Source of the DNA: an uncultured Flaviramulus sp.
Lineage (GTDB): Bacteria; Bacteroidota; Bacteroidia; Flavobacteriales; Flavobacteriaceae
NCBI GenBank assembly: GCA_947501105.1
Contig: CANMUP010000003.1
Coordinates: forward strand, 124,001 to 188,000
Direction of reading: 5' to 3'
DNA length: 64,000 bases
Part shown: positions 19,845 through 29,965 of the stretch, piece by piece
Layout of the letters: each line of letters starts with the position of its first letter
How positions within the stretch are numbered: position 1 is the first letter of the stretch
Translations under genes and position numbers: made by a program
Notes under the pieces: model-generated
Database searches by the model: none
The model's input: only the letters and a program-made list of their open reading frames with translations
Told to the model about the DNA's origin: nothing

Positions 19845-20897
19845 TTATTTTAAGAACTCATTTTCATCATCTTTAGTAATACGATGTTCTTGGTTGGCTA
19901 ATTGCCAAGCTGTTGCGAAAATGAGTTTAGCACGTGTTTCTAATAATTGGTAATCTATTTTATCAGGTGTATCGCTAACTTGGTGATAATCATCATGTTC
20001 GCCATTAAAGTAAAAAATAACTGGAATATTATGCTTTGCGAAGTTATAATGATCAGACCTTGTGTAATAATGATTTTTTTCACCTTCAACATTATATCTA
20101 TAATCTATATTAATGTTAAAGTAAGAATTGTTAATTTTTTCTGAGGTGTAGTGTAATTCTTTACTAATTCTATCCGAGCCGATTAAATAAATATAATTTT
20201 TGTTATTTATATGTGCATCATCAACTCTACCAATCATATCAATATTTAGATCGGTTACTGTATTTTCTAAAGGGAATGCAGGGTATTTTGTATAATACTC
20301 TGACCCTTGTTTGCCAATTTCTTCGGCAGTTAAATGAAGAAATAATAGACTCCTTTTTGGGGCGTATCCATCTTTTTTTGCCAAATTAAAAGCTTGAGCA
20401 ATTTCCATGATTGCTACTGTTCCTGATCCATCATCATCTGCACCATTATTTATTTCACCATTTTCTGAGATTCCTAAATGGTCAAGGTGAGCTGAAATAA
20501 TGATAACTTCTTCTGGTTTTTCTGAACCTTTAATATACGCTAAAACATTTTCTGATGACTTAATACCTTTTGAAAAAAAACTTTCAGGAATGGTTTGATA
20601 ATAGTTAGGACCACCATAAGGCGATTCTATTTGTTCGTTTTGGTAATAATTTTTTAAAAACTCTGATGCTTTTTTTTGACCAGCTTCACCAACTTTTCTG
20701 CCTAAAAATTCATCTGACGAAAATTTATATAAATGCGTACTTAATTCTTTTGCAGATATAGTATTAGCATAATTTAAAATAAGAGTACTGTCTACAAGCT
20801 TAATACTAGCCTTAAGGTTTTTAATTTTGGTAGTATATTTTGTTGTTGCGCAAGTACCAACAAGCGTAAACGCAAATAATATATAAAAAGCTTTCAT
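19845..20897 (-). CDS. M28 family metallopeptidase (copy 2, paralog)
   Basis: IISAHLDHLG, NGADDDGSGT, HLTAEEIGKQGS; colinear with copy 1. Confidence 0.9.
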   Translation of the reverse strand: MKAFYILFAFTLVGTCATTKYTTKIKNLKASIKLVDSTLILNYANTISAKELSTHLYKFSSDEFLGRKVGEAGQKKASEFLKNYYQNEQIESPYGGPNYYQTIPESFFSKGIKSSENVLAYIKGSEKPEEVIIISAHLDHLGISENGEINNGADDDGSGTVAIMEIAQAFNLAKKDGYAPKRSLLFLHLTAEEIGKQGSEYYTKYPAFPLENTVTDLNIDMIGRVDDAHINNKNYIYLIGSDRISKELHYTSEKINNSYFNINIDYRYNVEGEKNHYYTRSDHYNFAKHNIPVIFYFNGEHDDYHQVSDTPDKIDYQLLETRAKLIFATAWQLANQEHRITKDDENEFLK

Positions 20898-21028
20898 GTG
20901 TTAATAGCTGTTTTGAGAGTCACATGTAACTTACAATTAATCATTCTCTTGAGGCGAGAAAACTTTTAGTATGTTCGTTTCATTTTTTTTATTAGCTGCA
21001 AATATATAATAAATGAAGAAAAAGCTTA

Positions 21029-21385
21029 CTATTCAATACTAATATCTTCAATTTCAATTTCATCCATATCTAACTCGTTTAATTCTTCAATAGCTTCTTC
21101 TTCAGATTTAGCTTCTTTTTTCTCTAAATCTTCCGTATTTGCTACTTCTACAGTATTGAATATTGATTTGTAAGTGGTAATTCCTAAAGCTATAATAGTC
21201 AAAAAAAACGTGAATTGGATAATCTTTTTTATTTCACCAGTCCTTTTAGAAAGATAAAAAGCCACTAAACCGCAAATAAGCGCTATAATAGCCGGTATTA
21301 TTGCAAGATTTGAAGCAGGTAAAACAGATAATATAATTGCTAAAACGGAAGCTAATATTGCTAAAATTGTAAATACTTTTTTCAT
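21029..21385 (-). CDS. Hypothetical membrane protein with acidic C-terminus
   Basis: 3 TM helices and EEEAIEELNELDMDEIEIEDISIE tail. Confidence 0.6.
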   Translation of the reverse strand: MKKVFTILAILASVLAIILSVLPASNLAIIPAIIALICGLVAFYLSKRTGEIKKIIQFTFFLTIIALGITTYKSIFNTVEVANTEDLEKKEAKSEEEAIEELNELDMDEIEIEDISIE

Positions 21386-21398
21386 CTTAAATATGTGT

Positions 21399-22166
21399 TT
21401 AATGTTTTAGTCCTGTTGCAGATTTTATTTTTAATTCGCCATTACCGACAGGGATTTTAAATTTACCATAAACTGGGATTTTATTTTCATCTGCAGTTAA
21501 CCATAAAAAATTGCTATTCTTTCCTTTTAGAACATTTGTTTGACTTGAACCAATTGCTAGCTTGTAGCATGTTTTTTTTCCAATTGATGTGTTTATAGTT
21601 TCTTTTCCTAAATATGTTATTTGCCCTTTAACTTCTTTTCTATCAAAAATAATAGTAAACGATTTGCTAGTACCAACAGACATATTCTTGTAATCAAATA
21701 ACCTTACTTTGTATAGTGTAGAAACAATATCTTTTGTTCCAGATTTTATAGCAATGCTCTTGTTTTCTTCGTAATTGTTTTTCTTTTTTAATTGAGATTT
21801 AACTGTTTTAGTTTTATGGCTAAATGTATATTTCATGTACTTATAATAACTCCCTTCATTAATATCGCGTTTGTATAAATATGGTGTTAATGTTTTTGGG
21901 TTTACATAGCTTTCGTATAAATCTCTAATCTTAAAAAAATTATCCCATTTACTATATGTTACGGCTTTACACTTTAATCTTAATAAAGTAGCTTTAGAAG
22001 TTTTTACATTACTAGTTTCCATAGTTACTTCTGCTAAATCGGTTAAAATTCCAGACATATTATAAGCCGCCGTATAAGTGAGTTTTTCTCCCGCTGCAAT
22101 GGCATTATTTTGAGCAATAATACTTGATGATAGAAGAAAAAGGGCAACAAAAAATTTGTAAAACAT
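21399..22166 (-). CDS. DUF3108 domain-containing protein
   Basis: AGEKLTYTAAYNMSGILTDLAEVTMET. Confidence 0.8.
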   Translation of the reverse strand: MFYKFFVALFLLSSSIIAQNNAIAAGEKLTYTAAYNMSGILTDLAEVTMETSNVKTSKATLLRLKCKAVTYSKWDNFFKIRDLYESYVNPKTLTPYLYKRDINEGSYYKYMKYTFSHKTKTVKSQLKKKNNYEENKSIAIKSGTKDIVSTLYKVRLFDYKNMSVGTSKSFTIIFDRKEVKGQITYLGKETINTSIGKKTCYKLAIGSSQTNVLKGKNSNFLWLTADENKIPVYGKFKIPVGNGELKIKSATGLKH

Positions 22167-22350
22167 ATTGAGTTATTTAATGTTTATTATAATTTAGTAA
22201 ACATTTATTATGCCGAAAAATACAATGCTTTATAATATTTTACTAATTTTTTTATTTGTTTAGGATTTAATATATACTACAACTGATATTTGTCATAGTT
22301 TTATTTTGATACTCATAATATATTTACGTAGTAATTCATTTTATGATGCT

Positions 22351-23193
22351 ATGAAAACTATACTACTTCCTACAGACTTTTCTATAAATTCCATAAACGC
22401 TATTGATTATGCTATAGAATTGTTTAAGGATGTTGAATGTCGCTTTTACTTACTTAATGTACAAAAAGCTTCGGCTTTTATATCAGACGATATGATGGTA
22501 GTGTCATCATCTGCGACCATTTATAATACTATAGTAGATGCTGCCAAAAAATCAATTTCGAATATTATTTCTAAGGTTGAGAAAAAATATAAGAATAAAA
22601 AACACCATTTTGCATCAGTTGTAGATTACGATAATTTTATTGATTCTATAAATCAAGTTTCAAGAAAATATGACGTAGATTTAATAGTTATGGGCACAAG
22701 AGGTGCTTCTGGTTTAAGTAAAGTGATTTTTGGTAGTAATACCGTAAGAGTTATACAACGCTGCAATATGCCAGTGCTAGCAATACCAGACGGGTGTAAG
22801 TTTGATAACATCAGTAAAATTGTTTTTGCAACTTCAAATTCTAAGCAATTTAATACAAATGAGTTTAAGCCATTGAAAGAAATAATGGGCATGGGAAGTT
22901 CAAAACTTGATGTTTTACACCTTGCTGATCAACATCATTTGGCTTATAATGCTTATGATAATATGGATTTTTTTAATACTTATTTTAATGACGCTAAGCA
23001 TGAGTTTATTGATACGATAAGTAATGATATGTTTAATGTTGTAAATAAATATATTGAGAGCAATAATATTAAAATACTTACTATGATGAATAAGCAGCAT
23101 TCTTTTTTAGAGCGCTTATTTGTGAGGCATAATGTAGAAACGTTTGCATTTAATATAGATATTCCATTTTTAGTTATGCAAAATTCACGGTAA
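22351..23193 (+). CDS. Universal stress protein (tandem USP)
   Basis: MKTILLPTDFSINSINAIDYAIEL...VMGTRGASGLSKVIFGSNT. Confidence 0.9.
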   Translation: MKTILLPTDFSINSINAIDYAIELFKDVECRFYLLNVQKASAFISDDMMVVSSSATIYNTIVDAAKKSISNIISKVEKKYKNKKHHFASVVDYDNFIDSINQVSRKYDVDLIVMGTRGASGLSKVIFGSNTVRVIQRCNMPVLAIPDGCKFDNISKIVFATSNSKQFNTNEFKPLKEIMGMGSSKLDVLHLADQHHLAYNAYDNMDFFNTYFNDAKHEFIDTISNDMFNVVNKYIESNNIKILTMMNKQHSFLERLFVRHNVETFAFNIDIPFLVMQNSR

Positions 23194-23206
23194 CTATTAG
23201 TCTATA

Positions 23207-24646
23207 TTATTTTGATGGAAGAACAATGGTTGTGCCAGATTCATTATTTTGAAGCCTATTAAAGTGATAATTTATTAGAGAATCTTCTGGGTATTTACGA
23301 ATGAGATTTTTGAAAGTCTCTAAAGCATTTGATTCTTTGTTAGTAATTAAATCAAAAGCTTTTAAGTAATCTTGAGTTGCTTCGCTATTTAATTGCTCTA
23401 TGGTTAAAGGCTCATAAGTAGCAACAGATTTAGTTTTTCCTTTTAGTATTAAAGAACCTATTGGTCTTCCAATAAAGTTTGAACATTTTGTAACTGTATA
23501 TTCGCTTACGCAAACCCTAGTTCCTAATTGTTTGTTGACGCTTTCTAATCTTGCAGCAGTATTTACAGCGTCACCTAAAGCACGATAATCTAGCTGGTTT
23601 TTGCTACCCATATTACCAATAATAACAGAACCTGTATTTACACCAATACGTGTTCTACCAATGTTTAGCCCAAGTTTTTCCTTTTTGTTTGCAAAATTTT
23701 CGGCGTATTTGTCCATTTCTAAAGCACATGCCACTGCACGTTCAGCATGATCGTTTTGAACAACAGGAGCTGAAAACATAACCGCTATGGCATCTCCTAC
23801 AATTTTTGAAACTGTTCCTTCATGTTTAAACACAATTTCTGTCATGCCTTCAAAATATTCATTTAAATATGAAACTAATGTAGCTGGATCAGATTGTTCA
23901 ATAGCTGTAGTAAAACCCACTAAATCTGTAAAAACAAACGAACACTCTCTGCGTTCTCCACCTAACTTTAAATCATTAGGGTTTTTAATTAAGTAGTCAA
24001 CAATATTTGGTGATATATAAGCAGAGAAAGCATCTTTTATCCATTTGTGTTTGCTTTCTAGAATAGTTAGTGCTAGGTTTTTTTCGCCAACGAAATAACG
24101 AACTATAAAAAAAGAGGTTAAAGACATTCCCGTTATATTCATCGCGAAAAAAACTAAAATAACATTTTCAGAAAGATTATTTGTAGATGAATATTTGCCT
24201 TCAATAAAAATTGAAACTATTAGCAATCCAATAAAAATAAGAAACCATTGTAGAGCCTCCTTTTTGCCTTTTAAAACTAATGCCCCCAACGGAGAGGTAA
24301 GAGACCACATAATAACAGCACTTGAGCTTGCAAAACCGCCTAGTGATACCATTAATAGAAAAGGTAAGATTAGACTAAAAGAAAGCTGACTGATAAGAAA
24401 AAAACTAAAACTTTTTATTTTGCTGAATATGGCTAAACTTATTAATGAAATAATTGAATAAGAAAAAGGAATAATGCCCGAAATGGTTTCACCAAAATAG
24501 AAATATAATAGCCCCCAAAAGAAGGCCATAATAGCCATACTACCAGAAAAAACTACTAACAATGATTTTTGAAGTTTTATTTCTTCATTATCATTTGAAT
24601 CTCTACCTATAACTAAAATTCTTTCATAGAAAGATGCTCTACCCAA
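23207..24646 (-). CDS. Membrane class III adenylate/guanylate cyclase
   Basis: N-terminal TMs; FTDLVGFTTAIEQ..., GDAIAVMFSAP. Confidence 0.9.
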   Translation of the reverse strand: MGRASFYERILVIGRDSNDNEEIKLQKSLLVVFSGSMAIMAFFWGLLYFYFGETISGIIPFSYSIISLISLAIFSKIKSFSFFLISQLSFSLILPFLLMVSLGGFASSSAVIMWSLTSPLGALVLKGKKEALQWFLIFIGLLIVSIFIEGKYSSTNNLSENVILVFFAMNITGMSLTSFFIVRYFVGEKNLALTILESKHKWIKDAFSAYISPNIVDYLIKNPNDLKLGGERRECSFVFTDLVGFTTAIEQSDPATLVSYLNEYFEGMTEIVFKHEGTVSKIVGDAIAVMFSAPVVQNDHAERAVACALEMDKYAENFANKKEKLGLNIGRTRIGVNTGSVIIGNMGSKNQLDYRALGDAVNTAARLESVNKQLGTRVCVSEYTVTKCSNFIGRPIGSLILKGKTKSVATYEPLTIEQLNSEATQDYLKAFDLITNKESNALETFKNLIRKYPEDSLINYHFNRLQNNESGTTIVLPSK

Positions 24647-24950
24647 AATATGATATTTAGTATACCAATATAGATAAATTAACGCAAAGCAAGTTATTAC
24701 GCTCTAGTTTTCAAAATAGTATTGTATGATATTGAAGGAATACAAATGTCTGTACATTTAAAATAGCCTTGTGCTTTAATTCTTTTTATTCTTGAAGAAG
24801 ACAATGTTTTTTTATTTTTCTAGCTTTATAATTATAGTCTATTTAGTGGATTGAAATTCTACGTTGTAAACAAGATGATGCAAAGTACAACGGTGTATAC
24901 TGATATACTAAAAGCTATAATGTTAACTTGTTTTGTTTTTTGTGCTGTTT

Positions 24951-27900
24951 TCATAGCTCTTGTTTTAATGTGTTTAAATTTTTTCTACTTTGAGGTAATT
25001 TGGTTCTATTAACTTTAACAGAAGAAGCAAGCGACATATACGTATTATATCTATTATCAACTTGTTTTTGAATTTGTTGCATTAAATGTTTAAACTCTTC
25101 TTTACTTTTTTCAAATAATTTAGAAAAGCGTTTTTCCATTTTTAAATAATCTTCAATTTTTATTGAAGGAATTTCAGAATCTAGTTGAAAACTATTAACC
25201 TCTTTTTCTATTAGTCTTGGGTCATTTCTGTATAATAACCATTGCCCAGAATCAATAGCAGCCCTGTGGTATTTGCTAGGATATTTCATGTCTATACCAT
25301 GCGAATCACTATGTGAATATGCCATTATTATTGATGGTCCATCAAAGCTTTCGGCTTCATTAAATGCTTTTAGTGTTTGTTCTTGATTGGCACCAATAGC
25401 TACCGACGCAACATAAACATCATTGTAATTCATAGCTAAAAAACCTAAATCCTTTTTTTGCTTTTGTTTTCCATTAAAAGCAAACTTTGCTTGGGCCCCA
25501 AAAGGTGTAGCTTTTGATGCTTGTCCGCCAGTATTATCATAAACTTCGTTATCTAATACTAAAATATTTACATTTTTGCCAGACGCTAAAACATGATCTA
25601 ATCCTCCAAAACCAATGTCGTAAGCCCAACCATCGCCACCTACAATCCAAACACTTTTTTTGATTAGATTATCACTTATATCAATAAGTAATTTGGCATC
25701 TGGAGTATTAATATTTTTTAAAGAGGCTTTTAGTTTTTCAACTCTTTCTCGTTGGTTATTAATTTCAATTTCAGTGTCTTGATTAGAATTTAGTATATCT
25801 ACGGCTAAATCGAAATCTAATCGAGGCATTAAACTTTTAATTAAAGTTTTAGCTTGTTGCTCTTTATTATCGATAGATAAACGATACCCTAACCCAAATT
25901 CGGCATTGTCTTCAAATAAAGAATTAGACCATGCTGGACCTTGTCCTTTATCATTTTTACTCCAAGGCGTTGTTGGCAAAGCTCCTCCGAATATTGAACT
26001 GGCGCCCGTTGCATTTGCAACTAAAAGTCTATCCCCAAACAATTGCGACATCAGTTTTAAATAAGGAGCCTCACCACAACCTTCAACACCACTTGAATAT
26101 TTAAATAAAGGCTCTTGTAATTGTTGTTGACTCAATTTTGAAGAGTCAATTTTATTTCTATTTAATTCAGGAATATTCTTAAAGTAATTCCAATTATGCT
26201 TTTCAGTTTTTATTATTTCTTCTTTGTTAACCATTGTCAATGCTTTTACAGGGCAGGCATCAATGCAATTATTACAGCTGTTGCATTGTTCTGGGTTTAT
26301 TTGAATAGTGTAATTAAGTAAATCCACTTCCCAATCACTTTCTATAGATTTAACTATTTTTAATTCTGATGGAGCTTCATCTAAATAACTATCACTAAAA
26401 ACTTTAATTCGTATAGCAGCTTGTGGGCAAGCCATACTACAGGCTCCACATTGGGTGCAAGAATCTGTGTCCCATTCTGGTAATCCATTTCCAAGTTGAA
26501 TAGGATTATATTTTGAAGTTCCTGTCTGATAAGTTCCATCAGCAGGTAATAAACTCACTGGAATATCATTTACCTTATTGTTTAATAAACTTCCTAATAG
26601 CGTTTTTGAAAATTCGGTGTCTTCATGTATTTCAATAACTTCTTCATTGTATTTAAAGAAGGTGTCAACTTTATAAATATATTCATTTAATTCATTGAAA
26701 TTTTTGTCTTCGTTTAAAGCTAAAAAGCAAGCGTGCAATTCAGAAATTGATTTATGCTTTAGTATATTATTTTCAATTAATTCATTAATATTTACTATTA
26801 ATAAATTAATATTCTTTTCTGTGATTTGATATTGATTGTTAGCCGATAATGATTGCCAAAATGCTTTAGACGTTAATGAAGTATTTACCAAAAGCGTGCC
26901 TTCTGGTTTTAAATTATTTAGCGTGTTGTCGTTTATAGCGAAGTGAGCATTTTGGCAACCAATAAAATCTGCTTTATCAATTAAATATGGAGCTTTTATT
27001 GGGATATTACTTATGCGTAAATGTGCCGTATTTAATGCATTGGATTTTTTATAATCACATAGTATATATCCTTGAACAAAGTTGTTGTCATTTCCGATGT
27101 GTTTTAAAGTATTAGTAAAACTATTACTTGTTTTTGTGTTTTTCTCTTGATAGAAAATAACTTCTTGAGATGTGCTTTCTTTGATTGAAATGTTTTCTGA
27201 ATAGTCTAAACTTAAATGTGTTACATCATCATTAATACCAATTGAGAAGTTGTTTTTAGGCTGGATTTCTTTTAAATTTTTAAGAATGGCATGAACCATA
27301 TTTGGTGTAAATTCTTTTGAAGATAAACCATAGCGCCCTCCAATTATTTTTGGTAATGATTTAATTTTACTATTTTGAAAAGCTTCTGTAATTGATTGTA
27401 ATACATCTAAATATAAAGGTTCTCCTGAAGCTCCAGGTTCTTTAGTTTTATCTAAAACGGCTATAGATTTTACCGATTTTGGTAAACTAGAAATAAGGTG
27501 TTTTGTACTAAACGGTCTAAATAATCTAACTTTTATTAAGCCGTACTTTTCTCCATTATTGTTTAAATGAATGATGGTTTTTTCAATAGTCTCTGTTGAA
27601 GATGCCATTGAAATAATTATATGTTCAGCTTCGTCATGCCCAACATAATCAAACAATTTGTACTGTCTTCCTGTAAATTCAGCAAATTGATTCATTTTTT
27701 TCTGAACAATCTCTGGGCAAGCATTATAAAAGGGGTTGATAGCTTCACGGCTTTGAAAAAACACATCTGCACCCTGTGATGTTCCTCTTATAACAGGACT
27801 ATTTGGGTTTAGTGCATTGTTAATATGATTTTCAACATGATTATAGTCTATCATTTCTTTTATAGTATCATCAGAGAGAGATTCAATTTTATTGATTTCG

Positions 27901-28436
27901 TGCGATGTTCTAAAACCATCAAAAAAATGAACAAAAGGAATTTTTGAGTGTAAAGATGCAGCTTGAGCAATTAGCGCAAAATCTTGTGCCTCTTGTACTG
28001 ATGCGCTACCCAATAAGGCATATCCAGATTGTCTAACAGCCATAATATCGCTATGGTCTCCAAAAACAGAAAGCGCATGAGTAGCAATACTTCTGGTGGC
28101 TACATGAATAACATTTGGTGTTAATTCACCAGCAATTTTATACATATTTGGAAGCATTAATAACAAGCCTTGTGATGCTGTAAATGTTGATGATAAAGAG
28201 CCTGTTTGTATGGCGCCATGCATAGCCCCTGCAACACCGGCTTCACTTTGCATTTGGAAAACTGAAGGCGTGTTTTTAAAGATGTTTTCTTTGTTTTCTG
28301 CGTTCCATTGTTCAACCAGCTCACTCATTTCTGATGCTGGAGTAATGGGGTAAATAGGAAATACCTCATTAGTTTTGTATGCTATGTGAGCCACGGCTTG
28401 GTTAGCATTTACTATGTGATATTTTGAAGTTTTCAT
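24951..28436 (-). CDS. nifJ: Pyruvate:ferredoxin (flavodoxin) oxidoreductase
   Basis: 1161 aa; CTQCGACSMACP and CNSCNNCIDACP clusters; ThDP domain. Confidence 0.95.
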   Translation of the reverse strand: MKTSKYHIVNANQAVAHIAYKTNEVFPIYPITPASEMSELVEQWNAENKENIFKNTPSVFQMQSEAGVAGAMHGAIQTGSLSSTFTASQGLLLMLPNMYKIAGELTPNVIHVATRSIATHALSVFGDHSDIMAVRQSGYALLGSASVQEAQDFALIAQAASLHSKIPFVHFFDGFRTSHEINKIESLSDDTIKEMIDYNHVENHINNALNPNSPVIRGTSQGADVFFQSREAINPFYNACPEIVQKKMNQFAEFTGRQYKLFDYVGHDEAEHIIISMASSTETIEKTIIHLNNNGEKYGLIKVRLFRPFSTKHLISSLPKSVKSIAVLDKTKEPGASGEPLYLDVLQSITEAFQNSKIKSLPKIIGGRYGLSSKEFTPNMVHAILKNLKEIQPKNNFSIGINDDVTHLSLDYSENISIKESTSQEVIFYQEKNTKTSNSFTNTLKHIGNDNNFVQGYILCDYKKSNALNTAHLRISNIPIKAPYLIDKADFIGCQNAHFAINDNTLNNLKPEGTLLVNTSLTSKAFWQSLSANNQYQITEKNINLLIVNINELIENNILKHKSISELHACFLALNEDKNFNELNEYIYKVDTFFKYNEEVIEIHEDTEFSKTLLGSLLNNKVNDIPVSLLPADGTYQTGTSKYNPIQLGNGLPEWDTDSCTQCGACSMACPQAAIRIKVFSDSYLDEAPSELKIVKSIESDWEVDLLNYTIQINPEQCNSCNNCIDACPVKALTMVNKEEIIKTEKHNWNYFKNIPELNRNKIDSSKLSQQQLQEPLFKYSSGVEGCGEAPYLKLMSQLFGDRLLVANATGASSIFGGALPTTPWSKNDKGQGPAWSNSLFEDNAEFGLGYRLSIDNKEQQAKTLIKSLMPRLDFDLAVDILNSNQDTEIEINNQRERVEKLKASLKNINTPDAKLLIDISDNLIKKSVWIVGGDGWAYDIGFGGLDHVLASGKNVNILVLDNEVYDNTGGQASKATPFGAQAKFAFNGKQKQKKDLGFLAMNYNDVYVASVAIGANQEQTLKAFNEAESFDGPSIIMAYSHSDSHGIDMKYPSKYHRAAIDSGQWLLYRNDPRLIEKEVNSFQLDSEIPSIKIEDYLKMEKRFSKLFEKSKEEFKHLMQQIQKQVDNRYNTYMSLASSVKVNRTKLPQSRKNLNTLKQEL

Positions 28437-28468
28437 TTGTTGGTATTGAAAATTTAATTTAGTGGGAT

Positions 28469-28512
28469 AAAAAAATGGCTACTTCTGCAATAGTTTGAGT
28501 AGCCATTTTTTT
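28469..28512. terminator. Hairpin between osmC and nifJ
   Basis: AAAAATGGCTACTTCTGCAATAGTTTGAGTAGCCATTTTTTT. Confidence 0.7.
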
Positions 28513-28520
28513 GATGTTAA

Positions 28521-29075
28521 CTACTGCTTTACAATCTCTATTGAAACAGGAGTAGGGTTTGTAATCATGTCGAATACAGGAGAAAACTTTGCTAAATTTT
28601 CAAGTTGTTCTGCAGAAGCATCAGATTTTACATTTAATTTGAATTTGATACCATCAAATCCCATACGAACTTCAGGATCTAATCCTAAGAATCCGTGTAA
28701 ATCACATCCACCTTCTAAAGAAGAAGAAGCGCTCTCAATATCAATTCCGTTAGCTGCTGCATGGTAAGTCATGGCTGCGGTTAAACAAGAACCTAAAGCA
28801 TGTAACACAACTTCTGGTGGTGTTGGAGCTAAATCGTTTCCTAATAATACATTTGGGTGGTCACATTCCATTGTGAATGTTTCTTCACGTGATGTGTCTT
28901 CTGCACCAACTCCATAAAAACTTTTAATGCTAGACACACAATGCCCACCATTAATCCAGTTGTTTTTAGATCTGAATTTGAATTTTGCTAATTCAGGGTT
29001 TTGTTGAACTGCTCCAATAGTTTCTACTAATTGGTCTACGTTTACTCCGTTTTTTACATTTGCTGTTGTAATCAT
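28521..29075 (-). CDS. OsmC family protein
   Basis: NVLLGNDLAPTPPEVVLHALGSCLTAAMTYHA. Confidence 0.9.
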   Translation of the reverse strand: MITTANVKNGVNVDQLVETIGAVQQNPELAKFKFRSKNNWINGGHCVSSIKSFYGVGAEDTSREETFTMECDHPNVLLGNDLAPTPPEVVLHALGSCLTAAMTYHAAANGIDIESASSSLEGGCDLHGFLGLDPEVRMGFDGIKFKLNVKSDASAEQLENLAKFSPVFDMITNPTPVSIEIVKQ

Positions 29076-29120
29076 TTTTTCTAATTTTTAAATTGTTAAA
29101 CATTATTGTTTGGTTGGTAT

Positions 29121-29140
29121 AATGCATTTGGCATGCCAAA
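29121..29140 (-). promoter_or_regulatory. Candidate sigma-54 (-24/-12) promoter of osmC
   Basis: Minus strand TTTGGCATGCCAAATGCATT: GG-N10-GC, with GC about 49 bp upstream of the ATG. Confidence 0.5.
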
Positions 29141-29206
29141 CACATTAAATTATTGATAATCAATGAGTTATGTTGATTTTTATGATTTTAATTTGTTATG
29201 ATAACT

Positions 29207-29229
29207 CGTTAAATAACGATATGTCGTTA
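29207..29229. promoter_or_regulatory. Candidate activator-binding dyad upstream of the sigma-54 promoter
   Basis: CGTTA-AA-TAACGA-TATG-TCGTTA. Confidence 0.4.
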
Positions 29230-29284
29230 ATGGAATTATGAAATATCGTGAGTATGATCTAAATGGATTCGCTTTTCAAGTTTT

Positions 29285-29839
29285 TTAAATAGGCTTGAAG
29301 TTTTCATTATATTTTAAAGTTGTTTTTTTATTCCCTTTGCCAACTTGAATCTTATAATATTGTTTTTCAATTCCATTTCTATAGCTATAAGTTAAATGGT
29401 AAGAGTTTTTAAGAAATGAGTATTTAGGATGAGTTTTAGATATCTTCATCCGTAATTCAAATGGAATTTTTATGTTTTTATAAGTTTCGTTTGTAGACAA
29501 GATGTTGCCATTGCTGTCATAATCAGCAACTATATTTACCTGTTTGTTTTTAAATACAATACAATAAGTTGCTTTTTCTGAGTCATCAAAAACAGAAGTG
29601 TCTTTTAAAATATAATTGGCTAACTTTTCTCTCCATTGTTTAACAATACTTGAAAATTGAGTTGTTGCGTTTTCTTTTAAATAAATGGAGTTTGGTTTTG
29701 CTAAACCAGCTTTGTAACTGTTTGTTGTTAAGCTTTCAGTTTCCGTTATATTTGAAACTAGAAGAGCAAGGTCATTTTGCTGTGCAATTAACTTATTTAA
29801 AGCAAATACACATACTATAGATAAAATTATAGTTCTCAT
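29285..29839 (-). CDS. Hypothetical secreted protein
   Basis: Intact 184-aa ORF with signal peptide. Confidence 0.6.
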   Translation of the reverse strand: MRTIILSIVCVFALNKLIAQQNDLALLVSNITETESLTTNSYKAGLAKPNSIYLKENATTQFSSIVKQWREKLANYILKDTSVFDDSEKATYCIVFKNKQVNIVADYDSNGNILSTNETYKNIKIPFELRMKISKTHPKYSFLKNSYHLTYSYRNGIEKQYYKIQVGKGNKKTTLKYNENFKPI

Positions 29840-29965
29840 AATATATTGTGTTTTTATTATTATGAATCAAAAGTATTGCGCATTTAGAATATAAAATTAC
29901 CTCTAAAGTTCAATTTTATTGCTAAAAAGGTCAAAGTGTTAAAAAGAGAATTAAAACACTGAAAA

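Noticed and set aside
24951-28436. nifJ as evidence for nitrogen fixation
   Set aside because: No other nif genes; the protein is a generic pyruvate:ferredoxin oxidoreductase.
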